Assembly (NCBI GenBank): GCA_014607495.2
Contig: CP053159.1
Location: forward strand, 3,107,501-3,171,500
Length of the DNA stretch: 64,000 nucleotides
DNA from: Carposina sasakii
Lineage: Eukaryota; Arthropoda; Insecta; Lepidoptera; Carposinidae
Direction: 5' to 3'
Positions 48,101 through 58,555 of this stretch are shown piece by piece. Within the stretch, counting starts at the first letter, position 1; each line of letters begins with the position of its first letter. The notes beneath the pieces were generated by a model. The model saw only the letters and a program-made list of their open reading frames with translations. It had not been told where the DNA came from and made no database searches. Made by a program: the position numbers and the translations under genes.

Positions 48101-51100
48101 TTAAAATTTAATTTGAACTTCACTTAACTATTAAAAAGTAACCTATAAGACATAACTGTATTGGAAAAAGCAGTGACGTTATCATAGGAAAATGGGATTA
48201 AGCAGAGAAAAAGACAGACGATAATGTTTGCAACGGTATCTGAATTTGAACTAGAACAAAATAGTGGATCTGGGCCATACATTGAGCGAATGATTTATGT
48301 GAATGAACTAGACGCTGAAAAGAAAGACTGAGAGATTTTAATATTCCAACATAAAGTCCTACATTCTCCAACGTATCTTGGAACCTCAAGAATAAATACC
48401 ACTAAGAATACAAGCGCCATAGACTTACTTAAATATAAGAAATACTTAAACGAAAGTAATGAAAGAACATGTAAGTTAAATAACTTACGTACAAGTTTGT
48501 ACTTGTACGTAACTTTAAAACCTATTACTTTTACTAGCCTCTCAACCACTTTGCTGCGATAGACATTTTTATTTGAAGTAAATTTTTAAAGTTTAAAGTG
48601 CATGCACCAGATCCTTATGCTGGTTATCTTAACTCCTAAAAGCAAGAAATGGTTTAAAATATGGGTGATAAAAAATTGAAAAATGATTCTACCTACAGGC
48701 TGTTTTTTCGTTGCCACCCTTAACGAAGGGTACGTACTCTATACATCAAATAAAGTAAGTTTGTGACAAAAAAAATGCTGGGAAATAATGTAATTTTTTT
48801 TATTTTGTTTTATTACTTGATCGGGCAAAATTTAAAGTGCCCAGTATTCATGCTAGTTTTTTCATAGACAGATATTAATTATTTCTCGTAAAAATCTTGC
48901 TGCACTCGTCAATGTGCATTTATGCAGAAAAACGCACTATATTTACTCAACTTTCCAGGTATGCTTCCATGGAGAAAAATGATCGTGACGTTGAGGAGAT
49001 TCCGTAGTTTTCGGGAACGTTGACGACCAAAAATCAACCTGTATATGCTAAGTAAAATACATGCATTACATTTTAAAATATAAAGGCTACCGATATAAAC
49101 TATTGTTATAATTCTGTAATCTACGGACTACGCTAGATCGCTGAAGACGTGTTCAAATCAGGACGGGAACAAATAGTTGTATATTTTAATGACCTATAAA
49201 TAGGTACATCAGATTTATTGTAACAGAGTGTGCTAAAATAAATGATTTCTATTCCTGTGTTACTAACAGGAAAACTAGACAGCAAAGTTTCACCCTAACA
49301 AGAAAGGCGGGACAGAAAAAATGCGTGGTATCCGCTCGCGGAATTTCACCTATAGATTTACCCGTAATAATGGGTTCGTCGAGAATTTTACCGACATCGC
49401 GTTATCAATGGCGCGCTTAAGTGCGCACTTTCCGAGGTGAAACGATTGCTATCAGGGGAGCTAATCATAAATATAAAAAACTCTAGTGGCCATAACACCC
49501 AGGGTTTTTACACCCCAAGCAATAATAAACATGGATACAATTTATTGGACAATGTAAGATTGGCTGAAGAACGCTGAGCGATTCGTCCGTTGGAACAAAA
49601 AGGCTGCATGAAAATGGATATTGAATTGAAAATTTATTATTGTTTGTCTGCGATTTTTATTGGAGGAATATTTTGTTTGATGTACGTTTTAGCGTAATAT
49701 TGTCTAGAATTTTTTGTTAAAAATATCGAAATTAGATTTCTTTATACAATGAAATGTTCCTCCGTTTATTTTTAATACAGCTACCTACCTAAATAGCTCG
49801 ACATCTTTTTAACTTTTAAAAGTGAAACGCGATAATGCTTGTGAATTTCTTGGAGTGAGACTTTCTTTCTTCCTGCAAAACTTATACCTGAAAAAAATAA
49901 TTCACTTACAGTTCTATTCTGTAGATTCTTTACTCGACACAATAGCCTGACTGGGTGCCCCACTAATCCAGTGATATTCCTCGTGGTGCTGGGATCGAAG
50001 TATGGTGCGTCGGGAGAGCCTTGATACTCTTGGAGGAACTCAGCTCTGAAGCGGCGTGACGAGATGTCCATGGTTGTACTCTCTATGGTCATTTCGGTTC
50101 CTGAATCAGCTGTACGGAAGAATAATAGTCTTAAGAAACCTTACTTAGGTAATCCTAATTTGAACTTTTTCCAAGATGAGACTAATCAGTTTATCATCAT
50201 CGGTCTATTTCAATTAACCTAAAAACGCGAGATCCTAATTAAGCAATAATATTATTTGATATTTATAAACAGTATACCTACATCACCCCATGCCTGCTCG
50301 TGGGTATCGTACGAGGCGATTAAGGGTTTCCGGGAGGTGGGCAGCAGCGCCTCCCGTGCTGACAACATAGTCCGAAAATCACACTGCGGTCACCAACCCG
50401 CCTGCCCAGCGTGGTGACTATGGGCAAAACCCCCCTGTGGCAGTAGCCTTGTGGCGTGCTCTGGGGGAGGCCTATGTCCAGCAGTGGACTGCGATAGGCT
50501 AAAGACGAAGACGATACCTACATAGAATTAATGCGATTAAACAATTTTCATTATCCACAGCGATGTATCCACCATAGGGCTCTACACCGCTGATATCATA
50601 TTCTCTTTGCCAAGAAAGAAAACTTTTTCATACATTCACAACAATTTGTTCGCATCTTACATATTCAATCGCAATCTGTCATATTGTAGGACAAAATAGT
50701 GTTATACTCGTATCATCATCATCATTATCAGCCTATTGCAGTCCACTGCTGGACGTAGGCCTCCCCCAGGGCACGCCAAAAGACTCCCATGGGGGGTATT
50801 TGCCCATAGTCACCACGCTGGGCAGGCGGGTTGGTGACCGCAGTTTGTATTTTGGACTATGTTGTCAACACGGGAGGCGCTGCTGCCCACCTCCCGGAAA
50901 CCCTTAATCGCCTCGTACGATACCCACGGGCAGACATGGGGTGGCACGAATTCTACTCTGCCGGCACCACGCGGCCAGTATACTCGTATAACTATGTTGA
51001 AAAAAAACAAGGTCTAAGTAGCAATACCACGCCTCCGCTATTATTCTCGCTTTATCCTGGATTTAGGTCATTCCGCTATTGTTTCCAGGCAAACTGAGAT

Positions 51101-51266
51101 TAGTAAAACACCCTGTATTTAATAACAACTCGGTGTTTTTCTTGATTATTAAAGCCGTAATTTTTGTCTGGAGAGATATTTAGGGCTACAATGAACATAT
51201 AATTATATTTAAATAGCGTATTTCTTTTAATGGCTCCGATAATATTTATTAATTATTTAGTGTAAG

Positions 51267-51311
<45 letters not shown>

Positions 51312-53432
51312 TAATATATATAAATCTCGTGTCACAATGTTTGTCCTCAATGGACTCCTAAACCACTTAACCGATTATAATAAAATTCGCACACCATGTG
51401 CAGTTCGATCCAACTTGAGAGATAGGATAGTTTAAATCTCAAATTATAGTCGCAATTTTAATTTATTGCTAATTATTTGTCTGTTATACCTTTCGACTTG
51501 GTTGAGTAAGTAATCAATAGATGGCGCTGCTTTGGTAAACCGACAAACGTGTCATATAAGCTACAATTCAATTTCCACGCGGACGAAGTCGCGGGCGTCC
51601 ACTAGTATATATATATATATCTTATCTCAGCTTACAAAGGAAGTCTATATCCCTAACCTATAACAGTGGAATTTGAAAAGTAAAAATTAGTTAAATAGAC
51701 TTTTACTCTAAGTCGATTGTTCTAAAAACTTACTTTCAACCAAAGTGACGCTTCAATGTTTTTGCCACTGACAAAAATACTTAATGATGAAGCTTTAATA
51801 GACGCCTCAAAAAGTTATACTAAAATTAGAAATATTTTAGTATAACTTCTGCAGTATTTTTATTGATGTATCACGGTACATTCTAAAGAATATTTTACCA
51901 TACTTTTAAATAGAGGTAGCGAACAATACATTACTCTGTCCGTTCAGGAAAATAAGCTAAAACCTTCATGAGACAAAGACCAGCTTTTACGTCCTCGTAT
52001 CGTGTAACCACATTCAACTTTTTCATTGAGAGCCAGGCGACCGGAAAAATATAAAGACCAACCACATTAATTATTATACAATAGATCTTATATTGCCAAG
52101 AACAAGGAATATCGTCCAGCGGGAATACCAGGATAACGAAATAATGAGTATTTTAATTATGGGTAAATTGTAACCAAAAATGTTATTTTTCAGAATCATT
52201 GTCTACGAACTGTATTAATTTCCTTACCTTCCCCTCTCACATATATTATTTTGTGCTACATTGTACTATTAATTTAAATTGTTTTACTTTCTTTAAATAC
52301 TGAGCTGGGTATGTCATAAAAAGACGTGTAATATGCGAAGAAAAAAATCTAAACAATTTGGAAAAAAGACTTTAAAATAGGTTGAAAATCTTAAGTTCTT
52401 TAGTAAGGTTGGCAAGTTCACCAGAATTTTAAGTAAATTAGTACACGTAGCAGTAAACAATATACTATTGATGTTGAACAAATACGCATCGACGCAAAAC
52501 TACAATCTACATATCTACTAATACGAGTATATTGATAGAATATTCTCACAAAGCTTCGACGCTTTGTACTCGTATTGGAGTACTGACTTTTCCGAGAATC
52601 TCTGATGGGAATGTTGTAACAGCGTGTTGTTATAAGTGCAAGCCCTCTTTGTTCAGACGAATGTTTGTTATTCTGCTAATGTGTCCTTTCTATATATATA
52701 CATGTTATTTCCCTGATGTTTTGAGTATTTCGTTTCTGAATTGTTTACGAAATCTTTTTTGGGAGCTGTTCCAAAAAGGAAATGCAGAGATTTTTCTATA
52801 CTTCTTCTGTAATTCTACACTTAATTTAAATATTTTATTATATTTGGATTTACGAGTATATTAAAAATATTTAACACAAGATTAACACCTCGAAGGAAAC
52901 TGAGGCAATAAACTTCCATTATCCCTTAAGGACTGAACCCGGAATATTAAATTTACACTATTACGGTAAATTTCGTAGACTACAGTATTTACAATAGTTA
53001 TTAAATATTTGAGTTATTAATTTAAGTACCAAATAAAAATAAATATATGTTCATAAAAATGAGGTTGTTGAGGCTGTCAGAACTAGATCGCAAATTCACG
53101 AATAAGATTTCTATAGCCTCGCATAGCATAGCGGCTGTTCGTAAATAACATAATTATTAATTTAAACTAGGATCTGTATTAATAGTCCTCATAAGTATTT
53201 GCAACGAGCATGCTACGTTAACATGTTATCCGAAAAAGTTAGGAGTATATTACACCACAAAAATAAAATACAAAGTAAAATTCAGTTTACCTCTGTTCAC
53301 TGATAAGCGCAGTGTAGCTTAATGGAAAACATTTAGAATTTTGTTGTTCATATCCAAGACATACGTACCAATGAGGAAAAAGAAGCCATGCAGAAGAGAT
53401 ATCCATAAAGCGGATTTAGCGCCTGGCCCCAT
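42036..53432 (-). CDS. dpr: Dpr-family two-Ig-domain cell-surface protein (defective proboscis extension response), complete CDS in six exons
   Basis: Coding exons: 53432-53369, 50109-49910, 44888-44678, 44396-44269, 43030-42862, 42163-42036 (minus strand). All introns are GT-AG, with phases 1, 0, 1, 0, 1 in order. The joined frame is 900 nt, 299 residues. Residues 1 to about 22 form a hydrophobic signal peptide. Ig1 has Cys79, Trp91 and DSGQYEC ending at Cys141. Ig2 has Cys182, Trp196 and DAGVYTC ending at Cys241. Family signatures include PYFDPSTTRNITGLVG, VSWVRHRDIHLLTVG, AGSTINLTC and GEHPAAMQ. NxT sites are at 66, 86 and 179. A hydrophobic stretch at 279-289 lies near the C-terminus. Established knowledge: insect Dprs sit on neuronal surfaces, bind DIP partners through Ig1 and help set synaptic specificity. 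The paralogue number is not assigned; the symbol denotes the family only. Upstream non-coding exons and the promoter are not seen. Confidence 0.95.
42319..42535. mobile_element. Palindromic element made of ACG-hexamer runs, copy 2 (dpr intron 5)
   Basis: The left end CTCGAGCACACCGGATGCGT and the right end, in reverse complement CTCGAGCACACCGGATGCGT, are identical over 20 bp and continue with similar hexamer runs (ACGTAAACGTAGACGT; GCGTAGACGTATACGT). An internal inverted unit lies at about 42398-42448. It lies wholly inside intron 5 of the dpr gene. Confidence 0.85.
42862..43030 (-). CDS. dpr: dpr coding exon 5 (second half of Ig2)
   Basis: Acceptor TTGTCCTCAG and donor GTAAGAATG. It encodes VINFDSARGGISLVTEKG, RLLVQRA and DAGVYTCGPNNAPVA, ending in VHVLS. 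These are the conserved Ig2 end blocks of Dpr proteins, with the second Ig2 cysteine. Confidence 0.97.
44269..44396 (-). CDS. dpr: dpr coding exon 4 (first half of Ig2)
   Basis: Acceptor CCTTTTCAG and donor GTAATA. It encodes EPETTISSGAELFIQAGSTI, NLTCTVRHTPEPPTSITW and THGDQ, i.e. the Ig2 strands with first cysteine and tryptophan. The alternative acceptor two bases downstream would break the frame. It ends in phase 0. Confidence 0.95.
44678..44888 (-). CDS. dpr: dpr coding exon 3 (second half of Ig1)
   Basis: Acceptor AATTATAG and donor GTAAGT. It starts VSWVRHRDIHLLTVGRYTYT and ends with QISTTPPIGHAVFLNIV, including the Ig1 tryptophan and second cysteine. This exon is strikingly GC-rich for the region. 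Reading through its donor gives a longer minus-strand open frame that is an artefact of the short intron 3. Confidence 0.97.
45239..45509. mobile_element. MITE with about 45-bp near-perfect inverted repeats (dpr intron 2)
   Basis: Left AGGGTGTAACAGAAAGGGTA then TGTTAAGCGAAAAGCTATGT and AAATAGC. The right end gives the same series in reverse complement. It is flanked by TA. There is no coding. Older relatives lie at 16408, 18432 and 20960. Confidence 0.88.
45803..46629. mobile_element. Element bounded by AACCGACTTC inverted ends (dpr intron 2)
   Basis: It starts AACCGACTTCAAAAAGAGAG and ends GGAGGAAGTCGGTTTTT, giving 10-bp inverted ends. An internal unit is repeated in tandem: the CTGATGATGGGATCTTGGAA and CTGATAATGGAATCTCTAAG segments about 120 bp apart, each followed by a GGCACRTRTAGTC block. 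A short SINE tail (about 46258-46310) is inserted. No transposase. Confidence 0.7.
46855..47015 (+). mobile_element. Diverged SINE-like repeat (dpr intron 2)
   Basis: GGTTTCTGGGAGGTGGACAG, CATAGTCCGAAAATCACACT and GGAGGCCAATGTCTAGCAGT follow the family order, with an internal deletion. Confidence 0.7.
47045..47305 (+). pseudogene. Decayed RTE LINE 3' end (dpr intron 2)
   Basis: Nucleotide blocks GGTCCAGCAAGCTAAAGTGG, GATGGCCGCTGGAGCCG, GGAAGGCCACCCGCGAG and GCTTCCGACCGGTCGGA match the RTE copy at 33838-34275. Deletions and frameshifts destroy the reading frame. Confidence 0.8.
47306..48694. other. dpr intron 2 sequence, no other gene seen
   Basis: Apart from the 47895-47970 fragment shared with 14860-14935, nothing is recognised. 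Two open frames near 48198-48549 (minus) show no family signature. Confidence 0.5.
48695..49042 (+). mobile_element. TA-flanked MITE, copy of the 58556 family (dpr intron 2)
   Basis: It starts ACAGGCTGTTTTTTCGTTGC, carries CACCCTTAACGAAGGGTACG (a built-in hairpin) and ends ACGACCAAAAATCAACCTGT. It aligns along its whole length with 58556-58946. Confidence 0.8.
49043..49909. other. dpr intron 2 sequence near exon 2, no repeat recognised
   Basis: A GC-rich spot with the near-palindrome GCGCGCTTAAGTGCGC lies near 49411-49426. Otherwise nothing. Confidence 0.5.
49910..50109 (-). CDS. dpr: dpr coding exon 2 (linker and first half of Ig1)
   Basis: Acceptor CCGTACAG and donor GTAAGTG. It encodes a 40-residue linker, then APYFDPSTTRNITGLVGHPV and RLLCRVKNLQNRT, the first beta strands of Ig1 with its first cysteine (residue 79). 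NIT and NRT are potential N-glycosylation sites. It ends in phase 0. Confidence 0.95.
50282..50505 (+). mobile_element. RTE-tailed SINE-like repeat (dpr intron 1)
   Basis: Blocks CACCCCATGCCTGCTCGTGG, TTTCCGGGAGGTGGGCAGCA, CCCGCCTGCCCAGCGTGG and GGAGGCCTATGTCCAGCAGT are little diverged. Only the 5' CGCGTGGTGCC part is missing. Antisense to dpr. Confidence 0.85.
50562..50605 (-). repeat. Diverged short dispersed repeat
   Basis: The reverse complement reads TATCAGCGGTGTAGAGCCCT then ATGGTGG, a weak match to the core at 12955 and 39940. Confidence 0.35.
50712..50978 (-). mobile_element. RTE-tailed SINE-like repeat, full length (dpr intron 1)
   Basis: Runs from the ATCATCATCATCATTATCAG tail to GCCGGCACCACGCGGCC. 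It matches the 17969 copy throughout. It is inverted relative to the copy at 50282, about 200 bp away. Confidence 0.88.
51262..51310. repeat. (TA)n microsatellite
   Basis: A near-perfect TA run of about 40 bp just before a Helitron start. Confidence 0.85.
51309..51605 (+). mobile_element. Non-autonomous Helitron (dpr intron 1)
   Basis: It begins TCTTAATATATATAAATCTC and ends with the hairpin CGCGGACGAAGTCGCGGGCG then TCCACTAG, followed by T. These are intact 5'-TC and CTAG-3' Helitron ends without target duplication. No Rep/helicase coding. Confidence 0.85.
51606..53368. other. Rest of dpr intron 1, nothing recognised
   Basis: AT-rich. The 110-codon plus frame at 52532-52864 is hydrophobic, cysteine-rich and unlike any family I know, and it lies antisense in an intron. 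Confidence 0.5.
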
Positions 53433-53451
53433 TCCGCTCCCGCCAGGGTAT
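53369..53451 (-). CDS. dpr: dpr coding exon 1 (start codon and signal peptide)
   Basis: The acceptor CTTATTTCAG precedes 53451, so at least one further 5' non-coding exon must exist upstream. The first in-frame ATG (53432-53430) opens MGPGAKSALWISLLHGFFFL, a good signal peptide. This decides the start. Codons upstream in the exon are open but would not improve the signal. It ends at the donor GTACGT, phase 1. Confidence 0.88.
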
Positions 53452-55721
53452 CTGAAATAAGGTTTTCCTTTAGGTATTTACAGACCGAGCAGACGGGATA
53501 CTAGTGGCTGGTAATCATTATTAATCTTATACATAAGGCTCAAGATGGGCGGTCATAAATTAAGCCCAAGTGGAGCTTTCAAGAGAAAATGGACGCTCTC
53601 GTAAGTATTGAAACACCTTTTAAAATAAGTACGGGTATTGATTTATCTGATGGATTCAGGTGGGTCAGTTGAAATAAAAGATTGATATGAAAGATGTAAT
53701 TTATATTATGTAGAGTTGCTAGATCGCCAGAGTCTATATTTTAACCAATAAGTACATACAAAAGTGTAGATGGGGACTTTTTTAACTAGTAATTTTACTA
53801 AATCTTAGGAGGAACTTCCGCAAAACTTGTCATTTTAACATGTATCATTTGATGCATTTTTCAGCTTATGCCTTCGATGTTCAGGCCATATTATTCCAAG
53901 AACAAAACTTAAAGTTAAACTGATATTACAAAATAATTGCTGATAAAAAAATTCTGTTACTTGCAGACGTATTGACGACGGTATGAAAGTCACGTGTGCA
54001 CAAACTACATGCATAGAATAAAAAGTCTCCAGAAGGAGTCATCAATGACAAATGTATGCCGGGTAGTGAAGGAAAAAACAAGACAAAAATCCCGCATCTT
54101 CGGCACTGCTAACCCGAAAATTGTTGCCAAATCGATAAATATTAACACTTTTTAGAGTTTTAATATAGTAAATAGGTTGTAAAAATTGCCCATATGCTCA
54201 AAAATGTGCGTGATCACGAGTTCTGGACTTATTATTCTATGATGTTAGATAACAAAATAAATTGAAACCCAATCTTCGTTATTGTCCTTCCACGAAACAA
54301 ATAAGTCCAACCTATTTTTTTAATTCTTGGAACCTTATTCGTAATAAAAATCATTTTCATCAAAGCCGCTGGGGGTTGAACAAAATATTATGATAAGTGC
54401 TTATTTTTTAGAGCGTGTAGATATTAAATGAGCTGAGTAGGTACATTAACTAAATTTGAAGAAGGAAAAAGTTCTCAGGACCTACAACTAACAATACATC
54501 AGTATTCTATACTACGTGGTTTTGAATTGAAATTATTCATTTTCAAGTGAAATAAGGAACTATCCTACGACAAGTTAGCACTGATCATTTACGAGTACAT
54601 CTATCCACGTTATGATAAAAGTTATGTATGTATGTATTTTCAAGTGAATTTCAAAATGGAAATTCCTCTGGAATAAATAAAATATCTGGTAGCAAGTATA
54701 ATTATAATAAAACATCATAAAAACTACTCAACAAAATTTAATAAAGGCAAAGGAAGTAGAAGATACAGTACAAATTCCTAATGCCTTCATCAAAAAGAAC
54801 GATCCATTTCTGTCCGATTGCGACAATGTGAAATGTGCCTGGAATTCCAATTAGAGCGATTAAAAGGTAATTTGATTTGTCCTTTACTTGATTTGGGACG
54901 TCAGGGACGCAGCCTGCTTTATTGTCAATTATCTGTATACGCGTATTGCTTATTATTGAGGATCTTGAATGGTATACTCACAAAAATAATAGTAGGTTGT
55001 ATCACATTTTAATAATACAAAGTATGATTTATTTGCAATAAGGTATATACTACCACTTATCCAAAGGACTCTTTTTAAGAATACGAGTATATGAATGAGT
55101 GGGTATATTTTTCTTTGATGATAATTATTCATCATGCATGACATGCATATCAGAGTAAAGAAATTTCCATACGAAAATAAACGATGTCTAACCGCCCTAG
55201 ACGCCATTCGCCTTTGTTTTTATGTCCTTTACGGCAGTCAGCATAAGAATTACCTTTTCCTACGTCTACATGGAGGCGAAGTAGTTAAAAGATAAAGTCG
55301 TTTTTATGTGTGTTGTAAACAAAATTGGCTGTAATGACGGTAACGGGGGTTTACGTTTCCGCTCTATGGAAGTTTTTTCGTCACTAATGTAGAACTAAAA
55401 TCAGCTTATAGTGAACATAAATAATGTTTAGGGTAACTATTTTAACATCAAATATTTGTGTAAAACTTTACTTAAAGAAAATTATTAAAATATAAGATAT
55501 CAGTATGTAAATAACAAACAAAGACAAATAACAATTTAGTATCCATTACAGACCATTACTATTCCAAGTAGGTAACTGTCGTTACAAAGTACTGTTTTAA
55601 GGGGTTCAGTATTAGGATTAGAAAGTTATCTTTAAAGCCTGACACATTATAAACAAAATGTTTAACTTTAAATGCTTTTAACTTAAATAAAGACATTCGT
55701 TTCGTTAAAAGTAGATTTGCC
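53452..55721. other. Upstream flank of the dpr coding region, no gene seen
   Basis: It should contain, or lead to, the dpr 5' non-coding exon(s), which cannot be identified by reading. No repeats with partners were found. Confidence 0.5.
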
Positions 55722-55725
55722 TGCT

Positions 55726-56775
55726 TGTGACGCCACCAGCGACGTCACAAGGGAGATGGCAGAGTCACAGCTGCGAACGAGGCGAGAGACCGGAGGGGAC
55801 GCAGCACCGCCCGCACACCGCGCGCCCCGCCAGCATCCCGCAAGCGACTCCCGCATTCCGCGGACGAATCCCGCATCCCGTGAGCGACAACCGCGTCCCG
55901 CTCACCCCGCTACCGACCGCCGCCAACGAAGCAATAAAACTAGTTGGAAAAGCCGCGCGCCGAGCATTCACGTTCGGTGGTTAGTGCCCTCTGCACGTCC
56001 GCGTCAGCTACCGGAGGTGAATGCCCACGTCCTCAATTTGCCAGGTGCAAAGCCCTAGTCGTCTAGTTGTTAAAGGGACCTTTGATTCGGGTAAAGATCG
56101 TGTCAGGACCCCGAAACCATTAGATCCAACTAGTGCAGGACGTTCCGCGATACGGGTCACCGACGCCGAAGGTGCATTCCCGCTTTTTGCACGTCCTCGG
56201 AATAACCGAGTCCACGCCGTCTGACTGTCAGGCGAACCTTTGATTCGGGTAAAGATCGTGTCAGGTTCTCTGACCGTCAGGCATAGCCGTGGACAGGACG
56301 TTTCATACCCGCGCCGTAGACGCTCATCCAACTCGCGCTCCCGCCGCGTATATCCCGTTATTCCGCTCGTACCGCGACCGAGCCCGCCAGTTAGTTTCCC
56401 GAGGGAAGTCCGATACTTCCCTAAGCTAGGTATAGTCTAGATCGTGAATAAGTGAATGTACCTAAGTGATTGTAATTACAAACCTGTAGCTCGCCCTCCG
56501 CAATCCTTGCCTAGTCTGGCCTTCCGCCTGTTAACTAAATCTAGTGTTACAAACCGCGTCCATAGTCAGGTCCCGTGACTGACGTAAACTTATGTATTAG
56601 ATGATCTCTAACTTAAGTAAGATTATACGTAAATGAATGTGTACCGTGTGTTTCTCTCACTATCCCGACTCCCAAACTCTGTTCACTCAGAAATCCCTAA
56701 TCTAGCCCCCCGGCTGGGTCATAGGGAGTAGCCCGGCGTACCCCAAATTCATCCCTTGGAATACGCCGCGTTACA
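55726..56775. mobile_element. Solo LTR, 1050 bp, with 4-bp target duplication
   Basis: It begins TGTGACG and ends CGTTACA, i.e. TG...CA ends. TGCT lies immediately outside both ends (55722-55725 and 56776-56779), an exact 4-bp target duplication. The body is GC- and CpG-rich, unlike its flanks, with internal repeats: CCTTTGATTCGGGTAAAGAT at about 56079 and 56237, and several CCCGCATYCCG units near 55835-55900. No gag or pol sequence is present. One LTR with matching flanks is the product expected from LTR-LTR recombination. Ty3/Gypsy or BEL/Pao parentage cannot be told apart. Open frames inside it are not genes. Confidence 0.82.
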
Positions 56776-57344
56776 TGCTTTTCAGTTTAAATTGTGGTTC
56801 TCATATAAATTAAAACAAAATAATGTACCTTTAATTTAATTTAGACTGAGCCAAACAAATAACAAAATAATCTTTTAAAATAACTAGGCTTTATTTAAGT
56901 GTTAAGTAAGAGCAAATTTCTATATTCGAAATTAGTAGAACTTGTACATTTTCAACTATGAAAAAAAAAACGAAGTTTCAATTTTAAGATATTCGTAAAA
57001 ACTCAGTAAGATAAAAATATACTTGAAACATTTAAATACTGTCATAAAAGGGCCGTCAACAAAATTCTGAAAACAAAACATTCAGTGAAACAATAATCGT
57101 TATCAGCGAAAAAGACATACATGTCTTACCCAAACATATAAAAATAATCAACTATATACAGCCTCTCGTAAAATGAAGCGAGGCCGTGTGATTTCGAGGC
57201 TTCGTTTTATGATGTCACCGTTAACTTTGTCGAAATGTCAGCTGGCTCTGACATAGATAGGTTGCACAAGTTTCCTTATAACAGATGTACATTACAGTTT
57301 TGTAACATACAACGACAAATCAAATCTATCTATCTATATATCTT
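56776..57344. other. Intergenic, no gene seen
   Basis: A weak inverted pair around AAAATGAAGCGAGGC / GAGGCTTCGTTTTA lies near 57171-57209. A (TATC)n tract runs into the Helitron at 57328-57360. Confidence 0.5.
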
Positions 57345-57710
57345 CTATCTATCTATCTATAAATAAAATAAAAATGTAACGGAACGCTGTCTGTACATGG
57401 AAGATATATGAGAAAAAATATTATAGGAGAACTTTATCAACGCAATAGTATTCAAAATAATGATTTTTGGATTTTTTGTATAGTTGTCGGTTTGTTTGTT
57501 TGTCGGTTTGTCTGTTTATCTGTGCGTTTAGGCACGCTAATCTCAGAAACGGCTGAACCGATTTCAATGCAATTTTCAGAAATATATTGTAACAGGTCCC
57601 ATTTAACATATAGGCTACTTTTTATCCCGAGAAAATGTTTTTATCCCGGATAATTTCGACATTTTGTTTTTTCTGTAGCCCAGGCGGACGGAGTCGCGGG
57701 CGTCCACTAG
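57345..57710 (+). mobile_element. Non-autonomous Helitron, full length
   Basis: It starts in TCTATAAATAAAATAAAAAT then GTAACGGAACGCTGTCTGT. It contains AACGGCTGAACCGATTTCAA and ends with the hairpin GGCGGACGGAGTCGCGGGCG then TCCACTAG. It is the reference copy for the fragments at 1404-1730 and 2600-2800. Confidence 0.85.
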
Positions 57711-58555
57711 TTTTAAATATGAATTAAGCTTAACTATAAAATGCTTGTGTTACATAAAAGTCCATATACTCTGGATAAGTTGTAATCTATTGTTCTATCC
57801 TAAAGCGCCCGTTTTCAGAAAATACATTTTTAAATTGAGTGGTTTTCAAATTGATTACACGATGACGTGCTATTTATACATAAATACTATTACACTTTTA
57901 CAACACGTGAACCTAGTTCCACATCAAGATTCCTAAGATCTTGTCTTGCAGTTACTTAGCAACGGATAATTTTCCAACATTAATGACTCGGAAATAAACC
58001 ACACAAATTTTATTTTATTGTAAAATCAATTTCAAAAAGCACATAAATAAACACTGGCTTACGGAATTACCAGTATTTATGCGGAAAGAAAATGGAAAAG
58101 AAAAATGTCTACATTTCATGAGATAAGACCTGATGATTTATGGTTGCCTTTATTACACAATATTTGTCGAGTGGTGTGAAGGATCGCCTGAAAGGATCAC
58201 GGGATAAGTATAGGTGCTTATAATATCTAGCTAATCAAATTTTCAATAGACCCCTTGGAGCCTTCAGTTACGTAGTCTTCAGGTCTTATTATCAAAGTAA
58301 GTACATATACATAGTACGTCTAATTATTTAAAAAAATGTGTGGATTTCAGTAATGAGGAAAATAGGCGTTAAAGAATATTTATAGAAATTTATCTAAACA
58401 TGCCAGCTTAAGAATTTTCTCAATTTATATTTTATCATTTCATTGGCTGGCTTATACTGACTTTTACAAACGCTAGTAGTTTATTTTTTATGTGACCTCT
58501 TTACGCTTTATATACTCAACCAGTTTTTTTATTTTTTGCATATATGTACATACAT
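57711..58555. other. Intergenic, no gene seen
   Basis: Nothing recognised. Confidence 0.5.

Noticed and set aside
52532..52864. 110-codon plus-strand hydrophobic frame
   Set aside because: Antisense within dpr intron 1, no family signature. AT-rich DNA easily yields Phe/Leu/Ile-rich frames.
55717..56440. Overlapping Arg/Pro-rich open frames on both strands
   Set aside because: They lie within the GC-rich solo LTR, overlap in several frames and derive from CpG-rich repeats.
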